A DNA stretch of 36,968 bases from an uncultured Alphaproteobacteria bacterium (GCA_902556405.1 CACDWF010000019.1:1-36968), one strand, 5' to 3'. Positions 18,001-25,863 are shown, counted from the stretch's first letter. Program-made: numbers and translations. Notes: generated by a model from the sequence alone, not told the origin.

Positions 18001-19709
18001 TCTAACCTCTTAACATTACCCAAAGATTTATTACTGAAAATATTCGGCCTTGGACCAATAAAAGAGACTAAGCTCATTACTGACTCCTCGCGAATGGGAT
18101 CAATTGGAGGATTTGTTACCTGTGCAAAATTTTGCTTAAAATATGTGTAGAGTAATTTCTTTTTGTTGGATATTGCAGAAATCGGTGTGTCTGTACCCAT
18201 TGAGCCAATAGCTTCTTGGCCGGTTAGTGCCATTGGAGACATAAGTATCTTTAAGTCTTCCTGAGTATAGCCAAACGCTTTCTGGCCAGAGTAAAGATTG
18301 GCCTTTGACAGAGATACTTTCTGTGTTTCATCTGATTCTAAGTCTTCTAAAACAATCTGTGTATTATTCAAAATGCTTTCGTAATCCAATTCATTACTGA
18401 GATTTGCTTTTACTTCCTCGTCAGTTATGATCTTTCCTGCCTCCATATCAATCAAAAGCATTTTTCCAGGTTGCAATCGCCACTTCGTAATCACTTTTCT
18501 CTCATCAACTGGCAGCGTTCCAGCTTCGGAAGCTAATACGACAGTATCATCTTCGGAAACAAAATATCTTGCCGGTCTTAATCCATTTCTATCTAAAGTA
18601 GCTCCAATTTTTTTTCCATCTGTAAAAGCGATAGCAGCTGGCCCATCCCAAGGTTCCATTATAGATGCATGAAATTCGTAAAAAGATTTTCGTTTTCTAT
18701 CCATTAGTGGATTTCCAGCCCAAGCCTCCGGGATAAGCATCATGGAAGCGTGCTGAAGAGGGTATCCTCCCTGGTATAATAATTCAATAGCGCTATCAAA
18801 TGACGCAGTATCGGATTGACCTTCTCTAGTTATGGGCCATATGTCCTTCAAGCTTTCTGCGAGCAGGTGTGATTTCAGACCTGCTTGCCTCGCTGCCATC
18901 CAGTTGACATTACCTCTACTAGTGTTTATCTCACCGTTGTGTGCTACCATTCTATACGGATGCGCCAGTCTCCACGAGGGAAAAGTGTTCGTTGAAAATC
19001 TTTGGTGAACTAAGGCCAAGGCGGTCGCATATCGAACGTCTTTAAGATCTAAATAATATTTAGCCAATTGATCAGCTAAAAACATGCCCTTATAAACAAC
19101 CGTTCGTGATGATAAGGATACCGTGTAAAATAGCTCTTCACTCCCCAGTTCTTTGTAAATTTTGTTGGTTGTTTTTTTTCTTAGTATGTAGAGATTTCTT
19201 TCAAAATCATCCTCGCTCATACCATCAGGTTTCTTGAAGAAGCCTTGCACATGTATGGGTTCAGCTTCGCGAATTTCCTCGTCTTTTGACAAACACTCAT
19301 TGTTTACGGGAATATTGCGCCAACCTAATAACTTTATGCCCTGTTCCTCACTAAACTTAACTATGATGTCTTTTATTTGCGTGTGATATTTGACTTCTTT
19401 TGGGAAAAAAAACATACCCACGCCATAGCTACCGAGATCAGGAAGAAAGCAATTTAATTTTTCCATTTCTTCTCTGTACATTTCGTGTGGAATTTGTGTA
19501 AGCATTCCCGCTCCGTCTCCGACTAAAGGATCTGCACCTGTGGCCCCTCTGTGTTCAAGGTTCTCAAGTATAAAAATCCCTTTTTGAACTATGTCGTTAC
19601 TTTTTCTCCCCTTTATATTGGCTATAAATCCCAAGCCACAGGAATCGTGTTCGTTCCTAGGATCGTAGAGACCCTCCTTTTTATTGCGTTTCTTATCAAA
19701 AATCTTCAT
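15048..19709 (-). CDS. gltB: Glutamate synthase (NADPH) large subunit
   Basis: Converts glutamine and 2-oxoglutarate to two glutamates. The class II amidotransferase nucleophile is Cys24 in HDSCGLGF, exposed after removal of a 23-residue propeptide. Next come the central domain, the FMN domain (GAKPGEGGQLPGHKVD, SPPPHHDIYSIEDLAQLI, TISGMEGGTGASPLTS), the 3Fe-4S ligands in CIMMRKCHLNTCPVG, and the C-terminal glycine-rich beta-helix (GGKIIVYPP, GATAVVEGVGDHGCEYMTGG). At 1553 aa it is complete. The 176-bp spacer to uppP carries its promoter; I see no convincing -35/-10 pair or Shine-Dalgarno there. Confidence 0.97.
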   Translation of the reverse strand: MKIFDKKRNKKEGLYDPRNEHDSCGLGFIANIKGRKSNDIVQKGIFILENLEHRGATGADPLVGDGAGMLTQIPHEMYREEMEKLNCFLPDLGSYGVGMFFFPKEVKYHTQIKDIIVKFSEEQGIKLLGWRNIPVNNECLSKDEEIREAEPIHVQGFFKKPDGMSEDDFERNLYILRKKTTNKIYKELGSEELFYTVSLSSRTVVYKGMFLADQLAKYYLDLKDVRYATALALVHQRFSTNTFPSWRLAHPYRMVAHNGEINTSRGNVNWMAARQAGLKSHLLAESLKDIWPITREGQSDTASFDSAIELLYQGGYPLQHASMMLIPEAWAGNPLMDRKRKSFYEFHASIMEPWDGPAAIAFTDGKKIGATLDRNGLRPARYFVSEDDTVVLASEAGTLPVDERKVITKWRLQPGKMLLIDMEAGKIITDEEVKANLSNELDYESILNNTQIVLEDLESDETQKVSLSKANLYSGQKAFGYTQEDLKILMSPMALTGQEAIGSMGTDTPISAISNKKKLLYTYFKQNFAQVTNPPIDPIREESVMSLVSFIGPRPNIFSNKSLGNVKRLEVKQPILTNEDMQKIRKISEIGDNHFVSRVLDTTFDKNTGHTGFEECLENICVKSEKVVKEGGNIIVLSDRQFGKDRIALPALLAIASVHHHLIRKGLRTAVGLVVESAEPREVHHFAVLAGYGAEAINPYMAFDTILDLKERNMLSKDVSETEAVSRYIKSVSKGLLKVMSKMGISTYQSYCGAQIFDAVGLSEEFVSKYFKGTSTQISGIGINEIAKETITRHQEAYSNLEVLRDSLDVGGDYAVRKRGEVHAWSSDEITNLQHAVRSNSFDTFKEYSKSMDEQEERLFTIRGLFRLKDSSETGRDSIKIDEVEPATEIVKRFATGAMSYGSISAEAHENLAIAMNRIEGKSNTGEGGEEVERFSTDNNGDNRRSAIKQVASGRFGVTTEYLVNSDMIQIKMAQGAKPGEGGQLPGHKVDAVIAKVRHSTRGVGLISPPPHHDIYSIEDLAQLIFDLKNVNPKADISVKLVSEVGVGTVAAGVAKAKADHVTISGMEGGTGASPLTSVKHAGSPWELGLAETHQTLMKNKLRSRIAVQVDGGLRTGRDVVIGALLGADEFGFSTAPLIASGCIMMRKCHLNTCPVGIATQDPVLRKRFVGMPEHVVNFFFFIAEEVRILMSKLGFKKFDDMIGQIDVLDRKKAIKHWKAKGLDFTKLFFDPKMGDGVPKFNCERQHHPIKDILDRQLIEMSKDTLLNKKPTKIKLPIYNYNRSTGAMLSGEVARIFGHRGLPEDSINVCLKGTTGQAFGAWLSRGVTLEVEGEANDYVGKGLSGGKIIVYPPKEAKKIVPEDSIIAGNTILYGAIDGECYLRGIVGERFAVRNSGATAVVEGVGDHGCEYMTGGIVVVLGKTGLNFAAGMSGGIAYVLDEDGTFKNRCNLAMVELEPVPEEDDLLESEHHHGGDFEHHGRVDISSDMTRYDEERLRNIISRHLKFTQSDLAKKILDEWDNFRPKFLKVMPTEYRRALEEIKAEKLNNIVAAE

Positions 19710-19885
19710 TCGCTTTTTACTTTTTTTTACTTATTATCGTTCTGAGAAGACTTTTTAATATAGTTTTCAACAAAAGAAAAGAAAGTTTATAATTTGTATT
19801 GTTAACGATTTTCTTTATGAAAAGCAGGGAAAGACTTAATGGTTTACTGTAAATTCTCTAAAAAACTAAAGTTTATGATTTAAAA

Positions 19886-20668
19886 ATGACCATTTTTCAC
19901 GTTTTTGTTTTGTCTCTTTTACAGGGCGCAACAGAGTTTTTGCCAGTCTCTTCTTCTGCCCACCTAGTGCTTTACAACAAATTTGTAATTGGTGTAAAAA
20001 ATGATTTAAGCCTAGACATTGCAATGCATATCGGCAGCCTACTAGCAGTTATTTTGTTAGTTTCAAAACCGCTAAAAGAACATATAAAACATGTTTTGAT
20101 AAAAAATGGTGTGAGTAAATCAGTTTTTTTTCTGACTTTAGCAACGTTTCCACTTGTATTTATGGCTTTATTCTTAGAATATGCTCGCCTTCTTGAGCTA
20201 TCAAGGCAGGTGGAGATAATTGCGTTCTCCAATTTAATATTCGCTCTGTTACTTTTTGTGTCTGACAGAAAACCGAGCCAACGCAAATTTTCGGATATTA
20301 CGGCAAGAGATGTTTTGGTGATAGGCATTTGGCAATCTTTTTCTGCCCTTCCTGGAACGAGCAGGTCTGGTGCCTCTATAACTGCTGCACGATTTCTATA
20401 TTATAGTAGAAAAGAAGCAATTATCATTTCTGCAGTATTAAGTATACCAGCAATAGTAATTTCGAGTGGCTACATTGGATTTAAATTTTTTAGTAGCCCA
20501 AACAAAATTGATATTGAATTTATTTTCTATGCAGCAATATTTTCATTTATTTTTTCTTATGTTGTTCTTAAGTTTTTCATAAAAATGGGAGAGATTTTTT
20601 CTTTCACTCCTTATGTAATCTACAGACTATTTTTGGGATTAGTCTTGTTGACAGTGTTATATAGCTAA
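19886..20668 (+). CDS. uppP: Undecaprenyl-diphosphate phosphatase
   Basis: Integral membrane enzyme that dephosphorylates undecaprenyl diphosphate to recycle the lipid carrier for peptidoglycan and LPS sugars. Two signature loops are present: LLQGATEFLPVSSSAHLVL near the N-terminus (with the catalytic Glu and Ser/His) and FSALPGTSRSGASITAARFL (catalytic Arg) in the middle. About eight hydrophobic segments are seen across 260 residues. There is no Shine-Dalgarno; a -10-like TATGAT at 19874-19879 ends six bases before the ATG, so the mRNA could be leaderless, but no good -35 accompanies it. The stop overlaps that of the convergent NDUFA9-like gene by four bases. Confidence 0.95.
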   Translation: MTIFHVFVLSLLQGATEFLPVSSSAHLVLYNKFVIGVKNDLSLDIAMHIGSLLAVILLVSKPLKEHIKHVLIKNGVSKSVFFLTLATFPLVFMALFLEYARLLELSRQVEIIAFSNLIFALLLFVSDRKPSQRKFSDITARDVLVIGIWQSFSALPGTSRSGASITAARFLYYSRKEAIIISAVLSIPAIVISSGYIGFKFFSSPNKIDIEFIFYAAIFSFIFSYVVLKFFIKMGEIFSFTPYVIYRLFLGLVLLTVLYS

Positions 20669-21597
20669 CTACGATTGAAGCGACCGACAATCTTTGGCAA
20701 AATTATTTTAAGCTCCTTTGGAGCTATCCCCAAATCTGAGAAGTTTTCGGATTTGCTGTCCACCAAGTTATCATTCTCTAAGCTTTTTACCTGCGCTAAA
20801 GTTAAAAAGGCCGGCACTATACCACCCGATATTAAGCGAAAAAAATCATTTGTTGAAGCAATTAGCTTTGCTAGAAAAAAGGGTATATTTAGAATGATCC
20901 TTTTTCGTTTTATTTCATCTAACAATATATCTATAAGTTCTTTGAATGTGTAAACTTCATCTCCACCCAAATCTAAGTACCTTTCGTGCTGATAATCCTC
21001 TACCAATGAACAAATAGCTTTAGCTACATCATCAACATAAACTGGTTGGAACTTTGTGCATGAACCAACGACTGGAATAAATGGGCTTATTGAGGATAAT
21101 TTTGCAAATCTGTTAAAAAATGTGTCCTCACTTCCGAAAATTAAAGAGGGTCGGATGATATTAGCTTTCGGGAAGCAATCTAGAACAGCTTGTTCGCCTG
21201 CCCCCTTTGACTTAAGCAATTGACTATCTGATTTCGGTGATGCGCCTAAGGAGGAAATATGGATAAATTGACTTACCTGTTCTTCTTTTGCCGCTTTAGC
21301 CAAATTTCTTGCCGCATTTACATGGAGATTCTTAAATGACTGTGAAGGTGTTTCAAAAAAAGTCGCTGCACAGTTAATGACGCAATCAGATCCTTTGATA
21401 TAAGCTAGAAGATTTTTTTCTTCTTTTACGTCGCCACTAATCAACTCTATTTGGCCCACTTTCCCATAAACTCTCAAAAAAAGAGCTGCGTTTGGGTTTC
21501 GGACGACGACTCTGATAAAGTAGCCTTTATAAGCTAATTGTCTGACTACATATCTTCCCAAGAAGCCAGAACCACCGAAAATAGTCACTAAATTCAT
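20665..21597 (-). CDS. Complex I NDUFA9-subunit-like NAD(P)-binding protein, 310 aa
   Basis: Atypical extended SDR with the glycine-rich FGGSGFLGRYVVRQL at the N-terminus, GDVKEEKNLLAYIKGSDCVINCA, HISSLGASPKSDSQLLKSK, NIIRPSLIFGSEDTFFNRF and FQPVYVDDVAKAI. This pattern matches the alphaproteobacterial homologues of mitochondrial complex I accessory subunit NDUFA9. Whether the bacterial protein binds complex I or has its own enzyme role (for example in ubiquinone metabolism) cannot be read here. AGGA lies upstream of the ATG at 21597. Confidence 0.88.
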   Translation of the reverse strand: MNLVTIFGGSGFLGRYVVRQLAYKGYFIRVVVRNPNAALFLRVYGKVGQIELISGDVKEEKNLLAYIKGSDCVINCAATFFETPSQSFKNLHVNAARNLAKAAKEEQVSQFIHISSLGASPKSDSQLLKSKGAGEQAVLDCFPKANIIRPSLIFGSEDTFFNRFAKLSSISPFIPVVGSCTKFQPVYVDDVAKAICSLVEDYQHERYLDLGGDEVYTFKELIDILLDEIKRKRIILNIPFFLAKLIASTNDFFRLISGGIVPAFLTLAQVKSLENDNLVDSKSENFSDLGIAPKELKIILPKIVGRFNRS

Positions 21598-21662
21598 TAA
21601 ATTTATTCCTGCAGTGTAATATATGCGTAAGATAAAGTATTTTTTTCACATATCATTAAAAA

Positions 21663-21690
21663 TTTACAAATTTTAAAAAATTAATATAGA
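21663..21690 (+). promoter_or_regulatory. Candidate sigma-70-type promoter for rnd
   Basis: TTTACA (21663-21668) and TATAGA (21685-21690) are separated by 16 bases and resemble the -35 and -10 consensus. The -10 box ends ten bases before the ATG at 21701, so transcription would begin within about four bases of the start codon and the mRNA would be almost leaderless. There is no Shine-Dalgarno in front of that ATG, which fits. AT-rich background lowers confidence. Confidence 0.35.
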
Positions 21691-21700
21691 TTGAATTAAT

Positions 21701-22330
21701 ATGAACCATCAAAGTAAAATGGCTGTTTCTATATACAAAAATGACATACCTCAAAGCTTAGACTTGGGAAATGATATAGCAGTAGATACTGAGACTATGG
21801 GCTTAAAGTTTGGGAGGGATAGATTATGTTTAGTTCAGATTGCAGACAGTAAAGGCAAAGTTTATTTTGTTCAGATTGACAAAAATCAAAAAATTGCACC
21901 AAACCTAGCGAAGATAATGACCGATGAAAAAGTGGTCAAAATTTTTCATTATGCAAGATTTGACATTGGCGTCCTCTATAAGAATTTAAACTTTATGACC
22001 CGTAATATTTATTGTACCAAAATAGCATCGAAATTAGGAAGAACATTTTCTCAAAACCATGGGCTCAAGAACCTTGTAAAGGAGATACTGTCAATTGATA
22101 TTTCAAAAGAACAACAATCATCTTACTGGGGTGCAGATACTTTAAGTGAAAATCAAATTAATTATGCCAAACAAGATGTTATATACTTGCACAAAATCAG
22201 GCAACATTTAGACAGAATTCTACAACGTGAAGATAGATATGGTGTTTTTCAGAAAACGTGTCATTTCCTACCCACTAGATGCGAATTAGATAGCATGGGA
22301 TGGGAAGACTTGGACCCTTTCTCGCACTAA
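21701..22330 (+). CDS. rnd: Ribonuclease D-like 3'-5' exonuclease (short form, no HRDC domain)
   Basis: DEDDy-family exonuclease of 209 aa, expected to trim tRNA or other RNA 3' ends. Acidic residues: Asp29 and Glu31 (AVDTETMGL), Asp88 (HYARFDIG), Tyr155 and Asp159 (NYAKQDVIYL). KIASKLGRTFSQNHGLKNLV is the usual RNase D middle segment. The C-terminal HRDC domain of E. coli RNase D is absent, as is common in alphaproteobacteria. Starts at 21701 or the ATG at 21719 are both possible. It sits ahead of lptC, its standard alphaproteobacterial neighbour. Confidence 0.9.
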   Translation: MNHQSKMAVSIYKNDIPQSLDLGNDIAVDTETMGLKFGRDRLCLVQIADSKGKVYFVQIDKNQKIAPNLAKIMTDEKVVKIFHYARFDIGVLYKNLNFMTRNIYCTKIASKLGRTFSQNHGLKNLVKEILSIDISKEQQSSYWGADTLSENQINYAKQDVIYLHKIRQHLDRILQREDRYGVFQKTCHFLPTRCELDSMGWEDLDPFSH

Positions 22331-22400
22331 TTTTCTTTACAAACATTAGAACTCACGATGCTTTAATTTAATTAGCAAAGGAATTAAAAAGCAAAAAAAT

Positions 22401-22997
22401 ATGGTAAATGATGCAACTAAATACACCAGAATGGTTTTTTGGCTTAAATTTATGATCGGGTTAAGTGCGGGTCTATTGTTTTTGATGATTTTTGTCCTTT
22501 CATACTCCAAAAAGGTGGATCCTTCATTTAGCGTTGTGACAAACGATGTAAGAATTGGATTGAAATATCAAGCGCGTGATACCCATATTACAGGCAATAC
22601 CTCAGATGGTGGCTCTTTTGACTTTCATGCTAAAGCGTTAAACCCAAGTCACCAAAATGATAAAACCGTTATTTTATCTCAACCACTCGGCAAAATATCC
22701 TTTTCAACTGATCATGAGTTTAATTTTTCATCTGATTTTGCTAGCCTTAATTTAGATGATCAAAATATTTGGTTTAATGGCAACCTTTTACTAAAAAACT
22801 CATGGGGGACACTGATAAAAACAGAGGAGCTAATCGCAGATTTTGAGAAAAAATTATTGATTGGGCCTAAAACAATCGCGGCTGAGACAAAATTTGGCTC
22901 TTTGGCTAGTGGGGGGATGGAATACTTCTATAATTCCGATCTTGATGAAGAGATTTTTTTTACAAACGGAGTAAAAATTGAAATATTTGTCGACTAA
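22401..22997 (+). CDS. lptC: LPS export protein LptC
   Basis: Bitopic inner-membrane component of the Lpt bridge that moves lipopolysaccharide to the outer membrane. A single membrane segment covers about residues 12-32, and the rest is a periplasmic beta-jellyroll with repeated short strands (VRIGLKYQARDTHITGN, FSSDFASLNLDDQNIWFNG). Sequence conservation in LptC is low; the call rests on topology, length (198 aa) and position between rnd and lptA. The nearest AAAGGA is 18 bases from the ATG, so its ribosome site is poor. Confidence 0.85.
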   Translation: MVNDATKYTRMVFWLKFMIGLSAGLLFLMIFVLSYSKKVDPSFSVVTNDVRIGLKYQARDTHITGNTSDGGSFDFHAKALNPSHQNDKTVILSQPLGKISFSTDHEFNFSSDFASLNLDDQNIWFNGNLLLKNSWGTLIKTEELIADFEKKLLIGPKTIAAETKFGSLASGGMEYFYNSDLDEEIFFTNGVKIEIFVD

Positions 22998-23481
22998 AAA
23001 AATTGCGTTCCGTCTAGCTGACAAAAAATTATCTTTTGGGGTTCCTATTTTCTTGTTTTTACTATTGTTTTATGACGGCGCTGAATCTTCTGAAATAAAA
23101 AAAGAAATAATAAGATTTAGCTCAGAGACTGCTCAGATAAAGAAAAGAGATGGTCTTCTGTACTTATCTGGTGAGGTGAAAATTTTATATGGGCAATATG
23201 TAATAAAATCAGATTTTTTAGTGGCAAAAACCGGTAATGTTGGCACACCCGAGGTTAAAATAATTGAGGCTAATAAAAATATTTATTTCTCTAATAATAA
23301 AGATATTTCTGCTAAGGGAGATAAGCTTTTTATGGATGTAGACAAAAAATTTGTTTCTATAGAAGGTGATGTTGAGTTTTCTCAAGGCAAATCAATAATT
23401 AGAGCTAATAAAATAAATGTTGATTTAGTTACCGAAACAGTAGATTTTGAAGGAATTAAGGACTCGTTCATAGAAAATTAA
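22978..23481 (+). CDS. lptA: LPS transport periplasmic protein LptA
   Basis: Periplasmic bridge protein that carries LPS between LptC and LptD. The start is TTG at 22978: GGAG (22968-22971) stands six bases upstream and there is no ATG between it and the hydrophobic export segment (about residues 18-35). The OstA-like beta repeats are seen in IIRFSSETAQIKKRDGLLYL, SGEVKILYGQYVIKSDFLVA and VEGDVEFSQGKSIIRANKIN-like stretches. It overlaps lptC by 20 bases. The N-terminus before the hydrophobic run is unusually long for a signal peptide. Confidence 0.88.
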   Translation: MKYLSTKKIAFRLADKKLSFGVPIFLFLLLFYDGAESSEIKKEIIRFSSETAQIKKRDGLLYLSGEVKILYGQYVIKSDFLVAKTGNVGTPEVKIIEANKNIYFSNNKDISAKGDKLFMDVDKKFVSIEGDVEFSQGKSIIRANKINVDLVTETVDFEGIKDSFIEN

Positions 23482-23495
23482 AGGAATAAAGATTG
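23481..23495 (+). promoter_or_regulatory. Ribosome binding site deciding a TTG start for lptB
   Basis: AAGGA at 23481-23485 lies seven bases before TTG at 23493-23495. No ATG or GTG gives a full-length LptB N-terminus in this frame, so this site fixes the start. The first bases of the site overlap the lptA stop codon. Confidence 0.65.
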
Positions 23496-24257
23496 ATAAA
23501 GCCATATTTGAGCGTGGATAACCAAAAAGGTAAAGATGTTGGATTAAAGATCCAGGGTCTTAGAAAAGTGTACAAATCCAGACTTGCTTTGATGGATTTC
23601 AGTATTTTTGTCACAAGAGGTGAAGTTGTTAGTTTACTTGGTCCAAATGGCGCAGGAAAAACAACGGCGTTTAACATTATTGCAGGAATACATAGATCAG
23701 ATGGTGGTTCCATAACACTTGATGGAAATGAAATATCTAATCTTCCCATGTATAGAAGATCTAAAGTGGGGCTCGGGTATCTTCCTCAAGAATCGTCAAT
23801 TTTTAAAGGCCTAACAGTGGAAAAAAATATCGATGCAATACTTGAGCTGAAAATTAGAGACTCAAAGGAGAGGCGTAAGAAACTTGAGGAATTATTGGGT
23901 GAGTTTTCAATTACACATCTACGAAACGCCAAGGCAGTCAATCTTTCGGGTGGTGAAAGAAGAAGAGTTGAAATAGCACGGTGTCTTGCAAGTCAACCGA
24001 AGTACATCTTGCTGGATGAACCATTTGCTGGGGTTGATCCAATAGCTGTTGACGAAATCCGGGGACTAGTCCGCGAACTTAAGGATAGAAATATTGGGGT
24101 TTTGATAACTGATCACAACGTCAGAGAAACACTAAAAATTGTAGATAGAGCCTACATCATTAGTAATGGAAAGATCATCAAGTACGGGACTCCTGATTCT
24201 GTGATTAGTGATCAAGACGTAAGGCGCATTTATTTAGGCGATGCGTTCGCGTTATAA
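23493..24257 (+). CDS. lptB: LPS export ABC transporter ATP-binding protein
   Basis: ATPase that, with LptF and LptG, extracts LPS from the inner membrane. Walker A GPNGAGKTT (50-58), Q-loop Gln99 (GYLPQESSIF), signature LSGGE (151-155), Walker B ILLDEP with Glu176, and switch His208 (TDHNV). The fragment ESSIFKGLTVEKNI is characteristic of LptB. The protein is 254 aa, complete, and starts at TTG. The next gene is ptsN, 69 bases away; the rpoN and hpf genes usual at this place are not there. Confidence 0.96.
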   Translation: MIKPYLSVDNQKGKDVGLKIQGLRKVYKSRLALMDFSIFVTRGEVVSLLGPNGAGKTTAFNIIAGIHRSDGGSITLDGNEISNLPMYRRSKVGLGYLPQESSIFKGLTVEKNIDAILELKIRDSKERRKKLEELLGEFSITHLRNAKAVNLSGGERRRVEIARCLASQPKYILLDEPFAGVDPIAVDEIRGLVRELKDRNIGVLITDHNVRETLKIVDRAYIISNGKIIKYGTPDSVISDQDVRRIYLGDAFAL

Positions 24258-24326
24258 AAAAAACATAAAACTGTAGAAAAAAAGATTTTTTTATTGTAAC
24301 TTCAGCCAAATTCGGGGGATTTTTTA

Positions 24327-24794
24327 ATGAAAATGTACGACATACTTTCTACAAAGGCTATAAGAACAAAAGTTAAAGCAGCAAATAAAAAGAAACTTTT
24401 GCAAGACATCGCTAATATAGCTGCTGAGCACATAGGCATTCCAAATATGGATATCGCTAAGTCTTTGCAACAGCGCGAAATACTTGGACCGACAGGAATT
24501 GGAAATGGTGTTGCAATACCTCACGTAAAAATAAGAGGTTTGACGAAAATTTTTGGGTTTTTCTACAGTTTAGAGCGTCCAATAGATTTCGAATCAGCCG
24601 ATAAGCAGCCCGTAGACCTCATATTCACCCTATTAGCTCCAGAGAATAACAATGGTACTGAACACCTTAAAGCTTTAGCAATGGTTTCAAGAGTGTTTAG
24701 CGACAAAGATATACGGGCTAAACTTAGGTCTTCAGAAAGCACCGAATCTTTGTTTGCCATATTGACAAGCAATGAAGACTCAAAAGCCGCCTAA
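24327..24794 (+). CDS. ptsN: Nitrogen-PTS EIIA component
   Basis: EIIA-Ntr, the terminal phospho-acceptor of the regulatory nitrogen phosphotransferase system, which controls targets such as potassium transport and stress responses by its phosphorylation state. The phosphorylated residue is His66 in GIGNGVAIPHVKI; LDLIFTLLAPENN-like sequence follows and length (155 aa) is typical. The start is ATG at 24327; a second ATG is two codons on. HPr and EI-Ntr genes are not in the window. Confidence 0.93.
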   Translation: MKMYDILSTKAIRTKVKAANKKKLLQDIANIAAEHIGIPNMDIAKSLQQREILGPTGIGNGVAIPHVKIRGLTKIFGFFYSLERPIDFESADKQPVDLIFTLLAPENNNGTEHLKALAMVSRVFSDKDIRAKLRSSESTESLFAILTSNEDSKAA

Positions 24795-24936
24795 ACTGAG
24801 CGCACTTTCTAATAAAATTTATCCCCATAACTTTTAAACTAACTTTTTAAAAAATTTTGTTTTTCAAATTTTTGTTCATTTAAAACTTAAGTATTCATTG
24901 CAACCTTAGACCCTTATATTTCTAATGATATTGGTC

Positions 24937-25731
24937 TTAACCATATTTCTGCAATTTCTGCCAATCTATTCTCTCACTGTCTTTTGATTCTCTGAATGCT
25001 ATAAAACCCCTATTCTCATAGTTCTTTTTCCCATAAATTAGTTCTTTTTTTGTCTTTAAATCAAGAAGGGAGCCACCAGCATATTTTAGTATTGCATGAC
25101 CTGCAGCCGTATCCCACTCCATCGTTCGGCCAAATCTAGGGTAGATATCTGCTATCCCCTCAGCTAGTTTGCAGAATTTAATTGATGAGCCAATTTTTAA
25201 AAATTCATGATCAAAATCTTTTTTAAAAATCTTACCTTCTCTTCCAACAAAATTGTTTTCTGAAGTTATCAGTGTTAACACTTTTCTATTTTTAGAGCTG
25301 CCAGATAATCTAACTTTCTCTGATTTTTTCAAGAAATTATATTTAAAGCTTTTGAAATCTTCTGATGTATAAAAAATCTCACCGCTTATTGGGCTGTAAA
25401 TAACTCCTAATTCAGGTCTCCAGTTATTTACATAAGCTATGTTCACAGTGAAATTATTAGTTCTATTTAAAAAACCCTTCGTTCCGTCCAATGGATCAAT
25501 AATAAAAAATGTTCCTTTATTTACAACCCTATTTTCAGATTCCTCCGATATTGCCGGTATTTTTGGAAACTGTCGAGTTAAAACACTCAAAATTATTTCA
25601 TTCGCCTTCTCGTCAGCTGTCGTTACTGGAGAGCTGTCAGCTTTGAGAGATGTTTTAAATTTACCACTCTCATAAATTTCACGTATAACTATCCCTGCAT
25701 CTGTAGCTAATTTGATCAATGTGTCAATCAT
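24937..25731 (-). CDS. cysQ: 3'(2'),5'-bisphosphate nucleotidase CysQ
   Basis: Mg-dependent, lithium-sensitive-type phosphatase of the inositol monophosphatase superfamily that removes the 3' phosphate from PAP/PAPS, a by-product of sulfate assimilation. Metal ligands are in AISEESENR (Glu), IIDPLDGTKGF (two Asp) and MEWDTAAGHAIL (Asp). FTVNIAYVNNWRPELGVIYSP is typical of CysQ and favours it over inositol monophosphatase. At 264 aa it is complete. It converges on ptsN across a 142-bp AT-rich spacer with no clear terminator. Confidence 0.9.
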   Translation of the reverse strand: MIDTLIKLATDAGIVIREIYESGKFKTSLKADSSPVTTADEKANEIILSVLTRQFPKIPAISEESENRVVNKGTFFIIDPLDGTKGFLNRTNNFTVNIAYVNNWRPELGVIYSPISGEIFYTSEDFKSFKYNFLKKSEKVRLSGSSKNRKVLTLITSENNFVGREGKIFKKDFDHEFLKIGSSIKFCKLAEGIADIYPRFGRTMEWDTAAGHAILKYAGGSLLDLKTKKELIYGKKNYENRGFIAFRESKDSERIDWQKLQKYG

Positions 25732-25793
25732 CTTCTAAACCAAAAATTTGTATACACTCTTACAACAAAAATATATTTTTAGCACCATCTAAT

Positions 25794-25821
25794 CTTGCAC
25801 GATAAAATTAATTGCCTATAT
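25794..25821 (+). promoter_or_regulatory. RpoH (sigma-32)-like promoter of dnaK
   Basis: CTTGCAC (25794-25800) and CCTATAT (25815-25821) are separated by 14 bases. This agrees well with the heat-shock consensus CTTGAAA / CCCCATNT and with the alphaproteobacterial form that keeps CTTG. The -10 box ends 42 bases before the dnaK ATG. No CIRCE repeat is present here. The start site itself is not proven. Confidence 0.5.
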
Positions 25822-25863
25822 ACCATATGATTAACGATATTATTTATTCGAAAGGTCATAATT

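Noticed and set aside
15746-19745. Many open frames opposite gltB and in other frames of dnaK and mutS
   Set aside because: They lie wholly within conserved full-length genes, lack ribosome sites and encode low-complexity sequence; they are frame shadows.
19818-19876. Tiny reading frames (11-14 codons) upstream of uppP
   Set aside because: No ribosome site and no conserved feature; I cannot support them as leader peptides.
24283-24300. A-run/T-run hairpin between lptB and ptsN
   Set aside because: The stem is only A:T pairs with a loop of about two bases, and no separate T-tail follows.
24850-24873. AT-only hairpin after ptsN (AAAAATTT ... AAATTTTT)
   Set aside because: An eight-pair stem with no G:C is too weak for an intrinsic terminator and is expected by chance in this AT-rich spacer.
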